NCBI GenBank assembly: GCA_947483555.1
Contig: CANKMW010000064.1
Span: 1-54,124, forward strand
Source of the DNA: Myxococcales bacterium
Lineage (GTDB): Bacteria > Myxococcota_A > Polyangia > Haliangiales > Haliangiaceae
Reading direction: 5' to 3'
Length of the DNA: 54,124 bases
The position numbers and the translations under genes were made by a program. Shown piece after piece: positions 24,749 to 31,197 of the stretch (position 1 is its first letter; each line of letters opens with the position of its first letter). Under the pieces are notes generated by a model. It was given only the letters and a program-made list of their open reading frames with translations. It did no database searches and had not been told where the DNA came from.

Positions 24749-26419
24749 ATGCCAGAACCAAAGTCGCCCGACGGCAAGCGTCCCCCGCCTCCCCGCCCGC
24801 AAGCGCGGCAACGGCCGGTCGATCCCGACCGCACGATCGTCGACCGCTCACCCGCCCGCCGCGAGCCGCCGCCGGTGCGCGGCGATCGCGGCGATCGGAC
24901 GACGGTCGACCGATCGCCGGTGCCGCCGCACCTGCGCGGGCCATCGGGGCCATCGGGTCCCCACCCCGCCGCGATGCTGCCGCCGCCGCGCTCGCGGCGG
25001 TCGACGCCGCCCGGCATCGTGCCGACCAACGTGATTCCGTTCGCGCCGCGGCCACCGACCGCGCGACCGTCGCCGGCGCTGCCGGCGCTGCGATCGATGC
25101 CGCAGCCGCCGTCGCCGGCACCGACGTCGATCGCCAGCCGCCGCAGCGGCTCGGCGCTGCTCGCGATCGCGGCCAGCGCCGAACCCGAGTTCGAGGCGCC
25201 GACCGTCCCGGCCGCCCCGCCGGTGCCGGTGCCGGTGCCCGCGCCATCGTCGACCGCCCCGGTCGCCGCCAACGTCCACAACGTCGCCGAGCCAGTGTGG
25301 ACCGGGATGACCCCGGTCAACTCCAACGCCCAGTGGGCGGTCTACGAGCAGCTCGGTCTGGGGCCGCGCGCCAAGAAGGACCTGTCACCCGAGACCGCCA
25401 AGTTCCTGGTCAATGCGTACCGGGCGCTCGGTTTCGGCATCCTGACCATCATCGTGATCGTGCTGGTCGGCTACATCACCACCAGCGCCTTCTACTTCGT
25501 CAGTGACAGCTGGATCCAGCCCATGCGGGTCGCCAAGACCGACGAGCGGGTCCTTTCGCTGCAGGCCCAGCTCACCGAGCAGGAGAACGTCCGCGACCGC
25601 GTGGTCGCCGAGCTCAACCACGCCGACCGCTACATCGCCGTGCAGCAGACCTATCAGGCCGAGTTCGCGGCGGCGATCCGCTCCGACCTCACCGGCCGCA
25701 AGGCGGCGCTGTCGCGGGCCCGCGAGCTGGCCAAGGGCTACGCCGGGGCGCGCGACCGCGTGCGCCGCTCCAACCAGGCGTTCGCGGCCGCGTCGCAGCG
25801 CAAGATGTCCGAGGAGTACGCCGCCGGGCTCATCGATCGCGGCGACATGCTGTCGGGCAAGTTCCAGCTGGCCCAGATCACCAGCTCCAACCTGACCCTG
25901 GCCGAGCGCCAGTCCGAGTACGAGAGTCGGGCCGCCGCGCTCGAGGCCGAGGCCCAGGCGCTCGACGGGATCGTGGACCAGAAGGGCGGCGCGTCGGCGC
26001 TCAGCTACGACGTGCTGAAGATCAAGCAAGAGTACGAGCTGTCACGGCTCGAGTCGCAGAAGGCGATCGAGAGCCGCGAGGCCCTCAAGTCGAGCCTGGT
26101 GCGGCAGGACAAGATCGTCGATGGCCTCAAGCAGTCACCGTACCTGCGCGCGGTGGCCGGCGACGCCAACGTCGCGTTCGTGCCCTACGGCAACATGGAC
26201 GACGTGAAGCCGGGCGCGGCGCTGTACGGCTGCGCGCTGGAGATGATCTTCTGCCGTCGGGTCGGCAAGATCGTCGAGGTGCTGCAGGGCGAGGTCACGT
26301 TCAAGCACCCCCACCGCGAGAAGGCGTTGCGCGGGCGGCTGATCGTGGTCGATCTCAAGGACCGCAGCGCGGCCGAGGACGACGTGCTGTTCGTCGGCGG
26401 CCGACCGCTGCTGATCTGA
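24749..26419 (+). CDS. HlyD-like membrane-fusion (periplasmic adaptor) protein with long cytoplasmic Pro-rich N-terminus
   Basis: A 556-residue protein from ATG 24749. Residues 1-210 are Pro/Arg/Ala-rich and probably disordered, unusual for an adaptor and possibly a docking segment. One membrane span lies near 227-250 (ILTIIVIVLVGYITTSAFYF). A long alpha-helical coiled-coil hairpin follows (about 260-470). The C-terminal beta part (AFVPYGNMDDVKPGAALYGC ... FCRRVGKIVEVLQGEV) matches the barrel of HlyD/Alg44-type adaptors. It would bridge the inner membrane and the outer-membrane channel encoded next (6-nt gap). With the divergent GT2 synthase this resembles alginate-type export, but without a PilZ domain. 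Confidence 0.82.
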   Translation: MPEPKSPDGKRPPPPRPQARQRPVDPDRTIVDRSPARREPPPVRGDRGDRTTVDRSPVPPHLRGPSGPSGPHPAAMLPPPRSRRSTPPGIVPTNVIPFAPRPPTARPSPALPALRSMPQPPSPAPTSIASRRSGSALLAIAASAEPEFEAPTVPAAPPVPVPVPAPSSTAPVAANVHNVAEPVWTGMTPVNSNAQWAVYEQLGLGPRAKKDLSPETAKFLVNAYRALGFGILTIIVIVLVGYITTSAFYFVSDSWIQPMRVAKTDERVLSLQAQLTEQENVRDRVVAELNHADRYIAVQQTYQAEFAAAIRSDLTGRKAALSRARELAKGYAGARDRVRRSNQAFAAASQRKMSEEYAAGLIDRGDMLSGKFQLAQITSSNLTLAERQSEYESRAAALEAEAQALDGIVDQKGGASALSYDVLKIKQEYELSRLESQKAIESREALKSSLVRQDKIVDGLKQSPYLRAVAGDANVAFVPYGNMDDVKPGAALYGCALEMIFCRRVGKIVEVLQGEVTFKHPHREKALRGRLIVVDLKDRSAAEDDVLFVGGRPLLI

Positions 26420-26424
26420 CTCCG

Positions 26425-27498
26425 ATGCTCAGGACAAGCATCGCCATCACCAGCTTGATCGTCGTCACCAGCGCCGGTGCGGCCAACGGCGACGCCTACT
26501 GCGATCATGTCCGCAGCGTCGCTGCCGCCAACAGCGCCACGCTGATCGCGCCCGAGCTGTTCACCAGCCTCGGCTACGTCGAGCAGCCAGCGGCGGCGGT
26601 GGTGCCGAGCACCACGTCCGACGACATCCGCTTCACGCTCGGCGTGCGCTACAGCCTGGGCGGGCTGTACGAGGGTGCCGTGATGCGCAAGCGCGCCGGC
26701 GCCGACTGCCGGCGACAGCGCGCGCTGGCCCAGGTCCAAGCGGTGCCGGCGCAGCGCGCGCTGGCGGCGCGGGCCGCGATTCTCGACGGCGCCATGGCCG
26801 AAGCCAGCAAGCTGCTCGCCCAGGCCGACGACGACATGGCGTCGCGGCGCGCCACCGCGCAGGAGGTGATGGCGACCCGCCTGCGGGTCGAGCAGCTCCG
26901 CCGGCTCACGGCGACCACCCACCGCGAGCTCGACACCCTGCCGGCCGGCGACGGCTCGCTGGCCGGCGCGCTCGGCGCCTACCACGCGGCCGACGCCGAC
27001 CTCGAGCGCAACGACGGTCGCCTGCGCGCCGCCCAGGCGTGGGACGTGAGCGTGCGGGTCGGTTACGACAAGTTCCTCGAGGCCGACGACGACTCGCCGT
27101 ACTTCGCGGTGGTGTCGGCCAGCTTCAACCTCGGCTGGCTGTTGCAGCAGCCCGCCAACAAGCGGGCGCTGGCGGCGCGCCAGCGGCTGGTGCGCGACGA
27201 GCCCGGAGCGGCGGCGACCCCGGCGCTGCGCGCGCTGCTCGCGGCCGAGACCGGCCGCGCCGAGGAGAGCGGCGTGCTGGTCGCCGATCTCGAGCGCCAG
27301 CTCGAGGCGCTGCGCCGGATCGGCGGCGACGACAGTCGACGTTTTCGCCTGACGGTGTGGTTCGAGTGGGTCGAGGCCAAGGCCGAGCACGCGTACCTCG
27401 AGGCTCACGCGGCGTCGCTGCGCGAGGTGCTGGGCGAGGCCGGCGGCAGCGGCGAGGGCGTCGGCGACGGCGACGGCAGCGCGGGCGGCGGCACGTGA
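26425..27498 (+). CDS. outer-membrane factor (TolC/OEP)-like protein
   Basis: A 357-residue protein with a signal peptide (cleavage near GAANG-DAY). Two long amphipathic helical segments (about 95-185 and 250-345) flank strand-rich stretches (FTLGVRYSLGGLYEG near 75 and YFAVVSASFNLGWLLQQP near 225), the helix-strand alternation of an outer-membrane efflux protein. It is shorter than typical TolC (about 420-480), so it may be a reduced form. It follows the adaptor gene by 5 nt, and its stop overlaps the next gene (GTGA). The likely role is the outer-membrane exit for the polysaccharide. Family assignment is by architecture rather than strong motifs. Confidence 0.65.
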   Translation: MLRTSIAITSLIVVTSAGAANGDAYCDHVRSVAAANSATLIAPELFTSLGYVEQPAAAVVPSTTSDDIRFTLGVRYSLGGLYEGAVMRKRAGADCRRQRALAQVQAVPAQRALAARAAILDGAMAEASKLLAQADDDMASRRATAQEVMATRLRVEQLRRLTATTHRELDTLPAGDGSLAGALGAYHAADADLERNDGRLRAAQAWDVSVRVGYDKFLEADDDSPYFAVVSASFNLGWLLQQPANKRALAARQRLVRDEPGAAATPALRALLAAETGRAEESGVLVADLERQLEALRRIGGDDSRRFRLTVWFEWVEAKAEHAYLEAHAASLREVLGEAGGSGEGVGDGDGSAGGGT

Positions 27499-28217
27499 TC
27501 CGGACCGGCGTCCTCGCGGTCACCGTGGTGGCGCTGGCGGCGTGCAAGAACGGCCGCGCCGACGAGCGCGCGCGCCCCGCGGCCGCGGCCCGGACCACGT
27601 CGCCACCGGGCCAGCTGATGCCGGTGGCGCTGGCGGCGCTGTGTCTGACCCGCGGCGCGCGCGCCGACGCCGGCGGTCGCCTGCACGTCACCGAGCCGAC
27701 CATGCGCGCGGTCGCGCCGGGTTCGCATGGCGACGCCGCGGCGCTGCGCTTCGTGTTCGACGGCGACAGCGCCGAGCGCGTCGCGCTGGCCAGTGGCCAG
27801 GTCCGGCGCCAGCTCGGGCTCAAGCTGCGGGCCGCCGACGGCTGCAACCTGATCTACGTGATGTGGCGCCTCGACCCGACGCCGGCGATCGAGGTGTCGA
27901 CCAAGATCAATCCCGGCGATCGCGACCACGGCGATTGTGGAACCCGCGGCTACACCAAGGTCAACCCGGTCCGCAGCGAGGCCCCGCCCGCGCTGGCGCC
28001 GGGTGCGACGCACACGCTGGCCGCCGAGATCATCGGCGATGAGCTCACCGCGCGGGTCGACGATCGCGTGGTGTGGCGCGGCCGACTCGACGCCGCCGCC
28101 GGCGCGCTGACCGGACCCGCCGGCATGCGCAGCGACAACCTTGGTTTCGATGTCGAGCTGCTGGTGGCGGCCGCCGATCCGGCGAGCCCGCGGCTGGCGA
28201 TTCCGGGCTGCGACTGA
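27495..28217 (+). CDS. lipoprotein at the end of the export operon
   Basis: A 240-residue protein from GTG 27495, overlapping the preceding stop by 4 nt. The signal peptide carries a good lipobox (VVALAAC-KNG). The mature domain is beta-rich with four Cys (LCLTR, GCNLIYVMWRLDP, HGDCGTRGY, IPGCD) and contains VSTKINPG and VDDRVVWRGRLDAAAGALTG, which resemble a concanavalin-like or DUF1080-type sandwich fold (xDGxxVWRGRL pattern). It could bind or help release the polysaccharide. Operon membership is certain from overlap; function is inferred from context only. Confidence 0.7.
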   Translation: MIRTGVLAVTVVALAACKNGRADERARPAAAARTTSPPGQLMPVALAALCLTRGARADAGGRLHVTEPTMRAVAPGSHGDAAALRFVFDGDSAERVALASGQVRRQLGLKLRAADGCNLIYVMWRLDPTPAIEVSTKINPGDRDHGDCGTRGYTKVNPVRSEAPPALAPGATHTLAAEIIGDELTARVDDRVVWRGRLDAAAGALTGPAGMRSDNLGFDVELLVAAADPASPRLAIPGCD

Positions 28218-28279
28218 CGGCGCAAGTCAACCAGGGTTTCGGTTCGGCGGTCGGGCCGCGACGCGGCGCGCCATCGGGG

Positions 28280-28299
28280 CCGTGACCGTTCCGTGACCG
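28280..28299. promoter_or_regulatory. direct repeat CCGTGACCG x2, 11-bp phase
   Basis: Two identical 9-bp units with a 2-nt spacer lie one helical turn apart, 32 nt before the -10 hexamer of the acyltransferase gene. A response-regulator-type activator site is possible. Confidence 0.35.
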
Positions 28300-28330
28300 A
28301 GACCCACCGGCGCGCTGACCGGGCGAACCC

Positions 28331-28336
28331 TAGAGT
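28331..28336 (+). promoter_or_regulatory. candidate -10 hexamer TAGAGT
   Basis: Exactly 6 nt (GCCGCC) before the ATG at 28343; no ribosome-binding site. Confidence 0.5.
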
Positions 28337-28342
28337 GCCGCC

Positions 28343-29158
28343 ATGCGACGAACCGTCCTGGGCGCGTTCAGCTACCTGGAGTTCGGGCTGTTGCTCGTGG
28401 CCTGGCTGCCGATCCTGGGCGTGGTCACGTTGCTCGGCCGCAACAACGTCCGCCGCCGCGGTCGCTGGATGCGCCGCTTCGGACGGCTGACCGCGCGGCT
28501 GACGCCGCTGTGGCGGTTCCGGATCGAGGGCCAGCGACCGGCCGACATCGACCACACCGCCTACGTCGTGGTCGCCAACCACCAGTCGAGCGCCGATCCG
28601 TTCCTGCTGTCGTCGTTGCCGTGGGACATGCGCTGGATCGCCAAGATCGAGCTGTTCCGGGCGCCGCCGATCGGCTGGCTGATGCGCCTCGGCGGCGATC
28701 TGGCGGTCGAGCGCGGCGATGGCCCCAGCGTGCGGGCGATGATGGCCGACGCCCGCACCACGCTCGATGGCGGGCTGTCGCTGATGGTGTTCCCCGAGGG
28801 CACGCGGTCGAGCAATGGCGAGCTGGGTCGATTCAAGGACGGCGCGTTCGAGCTGGCGATCGCCGCCGGCGTGCCGATCTTGCCCGTGGTCCTCGACGGG
28901 ACGCGCACCTGCCGGCCCAAGGGCTCGTGGTGGTTCGGCGACGCCGACGCGGTGGCCCGCGTGCTGACGCCGATCCCGACCACCGGCCTGGGCCCGAACG
29001 ATGTCGCCGCGCTTCGCGAGCTGGTGCGGACCCGCATCTCCGCCGAGCTGCCCCGGCTGGTCGCGCGCCTCCCGGCGGCGTCCCTCGACGAGCTCGACGC
29101 GCTCGACGCGCTCGCCCTCGCCGCGGTGCCGCCCGAGCCGCTCACCAACCTGAGCTGA
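28343..29158 (+). CDS. 1-acyl-sn-glycerol-3-phosphate acyltransferase (PlsC family)
   Basis: A 271-residue membrane acyltransferase that would convert lysophosphatidate to phosphatidate in phospholipid synthesis. An N-terminal hydrophobic span lies near 10-32. The catalytic HX4D motif is NHQSSAD (His80, Asp85). The substrate-binding motif FPEGTRS starts near Phe150, and the VPILPVVLDG block is near 175. Length and order are normal. The start at 28343 is supported by the hydrophobic N-terminus and the TAGAGT hexamer. The related family also acylates ornithine or other lipids, so substrate is assigned by family only. Confidence 0.9.
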   Translation: MRRTVLGAFSYLEFGLLLVAWLPILGVVTLLGRNNVRRRGRWMRRFGRLTARLTPLWRFRIEGQRPADIDHTAYVVVANHQSSADPFLLSSLPWDMRWIAKIELFRAPPIGWLMRLGGDLAVERGDGPSVRAMMADARTTLDGGLSLMVFPEGTRSSNGELGRFKDGAFELAIAAGVPILPVVLDGTRTCRPKGSWWFGDADAVARVLTPIPTTGLGPNDVAALRELVRTRISAELPRLVARLPAASLDELDALDALALAAVPPEPLTNLS

Positions 29159-29197
29159 GCGCCGGGACGCGGAGACGCTGCGCTCGCGGCGTCGCGA

Positions 29198-29203
29198 TAT
29201 CCT
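29198..29203 (+). promoter_or_regulatory. candidate -10 hexamer TATCCT
   Basis: Exactly 6 nt (CGTGGC) before the ATG at 29210; no ribosome-binding site. Confidence 0.5.
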
Positions 29204-29209
29204 CGTGGC

Positions 29210-29722
29210 ATGCGATCGAACCTGCTCGTGCCGCTCGTGCTGCTCCTGAGCCTCGCCGCCTGCGGCACCGGCCCCTCGCCGTCGCGGTCCAACATGAGTC
29301 GAACCACCACCGGTGGTGGCGGTGGCAGCACGACGTCGTTCGCGCCTGACGCTGCGGTTGCGACCACCGCGCCGGGGCTGCTGGCGTGCCCCGGCGCCTA
29401 CGCCGAGCTGCGCGGCAGCTGCGATCCGACGCTGTCGCGGCAGGCGTGCAGCTACCCCGAGGGCTCGTGCTACTGCGGCGTCGACGTGCCGTGCTCGGGC
29501 GCCGAGATCGATCCGGCGATCATCGCCGCGCAGCCGGCGACCTGGCAGTGCACCGCGACGCCGCCGGCGATCCGTGGCGATGGCTGTCCGGGAGCCGGAC
29601 AGAGCGATCGGATGCCGTGCGCGGCGGAGGGCAAGGTGTGCAGCTGGGGCAGCTGCTGCTTCACGCAGATGACGTGCAAGGGCGGGGCGTGGACGACGAC
29701 CGGCGGGGGATGTCCGCCGTGA
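29210..29722 (+). CDS. cysteine-rich lipoprotein
   Basis: A 170-residue protein with a textbook lipoprotein signal (lipobox LSLAAC-GTG), a Ser/Thr/Gly linker and a Cys-rich mature domain with about twelve Cys, including GSCYCGVDVPC and KVCSWGSCCFTQMTCKG. The spacing suggests a compact disulfide-bonded domain that must be oxidised outside the cytoplasm. No named family is recognised. It converges on the aldo/keto-reductase-like gene, and the gap contains a hairpin repeat and a GGTTTC tract. Confidence 0.75.
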   Translation: MRSNLLVPLVLLLSLAACGTGPSPSRSNMSRTTTGGGGGSTTSFAPDAAVATTAPGLLACPGAYAELRGSCDPTLSRQACSYPEGSCYCGVDVPCSGAEIDPAIIAAQPATWQCTATPPAIRGDGCPGAGQSDRMPCAAEGKVCSWGSCCFTQMTCKGGAWTTTGGGCPP

Positions 29723-29738
29723 GGTGACCGGCGGGTTC

Positions 29739-29776
29739 CGTCCTTCGACTCGGCGCTTCGCGCCTCGCTCAGGACG
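29739..29776. repeat. CCTTCGACTCGG-type hairpin repeat, copy 1
   Basis: Arms CGTCCT/AGGACG and GGCGC/GCGCC with a TTC loop enclose the conserved unpaired strings TCGACTC and TCGCTC. The second copy at 51058-51091 has different but still complementary arms. The position between two convergent stop codons suggests a bidirectional terminator or mRNA-end hairpin. Confidence 0.65.
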
Positions 29777-29787
29777 ACCGGGGTCGC

Positions 29788-29841
29788 GGTTTCGGCGGCG
29801 GTTTCGGTTTCGGCGACGGTTTCGGTTTCGGTTTCGGTTTC
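29788..29841. repeat. hexanucleotide tandem repeat (GGTTTC)n, 9 units
   Basis: Nine 6-nt units: six GGTTTC plus two GGCGGC/GGCGAC and one more GGTTTC unit interspersed. It is the reverse complement of the GAAACC units at 20489-20602 and ends 3 nt before the stop of the convergent gene. Confidence 0.8.
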
Positions 29842-29844
29842 AGA

Positions 29845-30726
29845 TCAGAGACCGAGGCGCGTGCCCAGCTTCTGCGCCGTGCCGACCACACGCTCCCACA
29901 GCGCGCCGCTGTTGCGGCTGCGTGCGGCCTGGGTCGCGCTCATGGCCTTGACGCCGTCGCCGACCCGGTGCATCCACGCCAGCTCGTCGGAGGACAGCGG
30001 GCCGCGGTCGAGCGCCGCCATCGCCTCGTCGAGCTCGGCGCCGTTGCGAGGTCCCGCGATGACGACGTCGACCTCGGGGCGGGTGAGCGCGAAGCGGTAG
30101 CAGTCCGACGCGCGCGGCACCGGCTCGGCGGCCGGCACGATGTCGCGATCGAGCAGCGCGCCCCAGCGGGTCGCGGTGTACGCGACCACCCCGGGCGCCG
30201 AGCGGGCGGCGGTCAGGTGCGGGAAGACCTCACCCTCGGCGCCGCGGTGGGCGGCGTTGTAGCGCACCATGATCGAGCCGATCGCCGGGTCGGCGATCAG
30301 CGCCGCGAAGGTCGGCCGGTGGTGGCAGCTGATCATCAGCGAGCGCGCCCGGCCGGCGGCCTGCAGCTCGAGGGCCCGCTCGACGATGCGGCGCGGTGGC
30401 GGCTGGTTCCACCACCCGAGCAGCAACACGTCGGCGTGGTCGAGGCGCAGCCGGCGCAGCGCCATCTCGAGCGACGGGCCCAGCGCCAGCGCCGAGCGGC
30501 TGTAGCTCTGCACCACGACGCAGATCCGGTCGCGATCGCGGCGCGCCACGCGTGTGATGGCGGCGCCGAAGTCGTCGCGGCGGCGCGAGCCCCAGTACAG
30601 GTAGTTGACGCCGCGCTCGACGGCACGCTCGACGTCCTTGCCGGCGACGCCGTAGCTCGAGCCAAGCCCGAGTCGGCTGACCATGATCCCGGTACGCCCG
30701 AGCGGGCGCCGCTGCCACCAGTCCAT
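29845..30726 (-). CDS. aldo/keto-reductase-fold protein lacking the catalytic tetrad
   Basis: A 293-residue TIM-barrel protein of the aldo/keto reductase superfamily. N-terminal LGRTGIMVSRLGLGSSYG and C-terminal DVVIAGPRNGAELDEAMAAL match the family, as does the overall length. The tetrad appears lost. The DTAxxYG segment reads YLYWGSRR (no Asp or Tyr in place), the Lys of the third strand region reads VVVQSYSR, and the His of the fourth reads LLLGWW. It is therefore probably not a standard NADPH-dependent carbonyl reductase. The start is ATG 30726, with TACGCT 8 nt upstream; a TTG 9 nt earlier is possible. It is divergent from the small lipoprotein gene. Confidence 0.82.
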   Translation of the reverse strand: MDWWQRRPLGRTGIMVSRLGLGSSYGVAGKDVERAVERGVNYLYWGSRRRDDFGAAITRVARRDRDRICVVVQSYSRSALALGPSLEMALRRLRLDHADVLLLGWWNQPPPRRIVERALELQAAGRARSLMISCHHRPTFAALIADPAIGSIMVRYNAAHRGAEGEVFPHLTAARSAPGVVAYTATRWGALLDRDIVPAAEPVPRASDCYRFALTRPEVDVVIAGPRNGAELDEAMAALDRGPLSSDELAWMHRVGDGVKAMSATQAARSRNSGALWERVVGTAQKLGTRLGL

Positions 30727-30734
30727 TGGCGGCA

Positions 30735-30769
30735 AGCGTATCGCGGCTCGGGCGGGATGGGCGTATCGT
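30735..30769. promoter_or_regulatory. divergent pair of -10 hexamers
   Basis: Minus strand: TACGCT (30740-30735), 8 nt before the aldo/keto-reductase-like ATG. Plus strand: TATCGT (30764-30769), 7 nt before the lipoprotein ATG. The genes are only 50 bp apart, so their promoters overlap back to back. Confidence 0.5.
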
Positions 30770-30776
30770 GTTCGCG

Positions 30777-31157
30777 ATGCGTACCGTGCTCGTCGCCGTC
30801 ACCGTGGGATCGCTCGCCGCGCTCGCCGCGGTCACTTCGCTCGGCGGCTGCCCGAAGACGCCGCCCACCGGACCGCCGGTGAGCTCGACCTTCGACGAAC
30901 GCCAGGCCTGCGGCGGCGACGCCGACTGCGCCGTGGTGCAGCTCGAGTGCTGCGACGCGTGCAACGGCGGCACCGCCGTCGGTGTCCACCAGGACCACGC
31001 CGCCGATGTACGCAAGGAGTACGTCCCCGCCGGCACGTGCGAGGGCACCGCGTGCACGCTGATGGCCTGCCCCGAGCCGCAGCCGATCTGCCGCGCCGGC
31101 CGTTGCGGCGTCAGGGTCGGTGGCACCGAGACCCTGCCCGACCTGCCGCGGCCGTAG
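30777..31157 (+). CDS. small cysteine-rich lipoprotein
   Basis: A 126-residue protein from ATG 30777. The signal peptide ends in lipobox TSLGGC-PKT. The mature domain has ten Cys, with ACGGDADCAVVQLECCDACNG near the start and CEGTACTLMACPEPQPICRAGRCG near the end. This is a small disulfide-rich fold without a recognised family name. It resembles short extracellular Cys-rich proteins common in myxobacteria. The gene is divergent from the aldo/keto-reductase-like gene. Confidence 0.7.
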   Translation: MRTVLVAVTVGSLAALAAVTSLGGCPKTPPTGPPVSSTFDERQACGGDADCAVVQLECCDACNGGTAVGVHQDHAADVRKEYVPAGTCEGTACTLMACPEPQPICRAGRCGVRVGGTETLPDLPRP

Positions 31158-31197
31158 CCGACCGATCAGGTCCGGCCCGCCGCCACGACCTGGCCCG

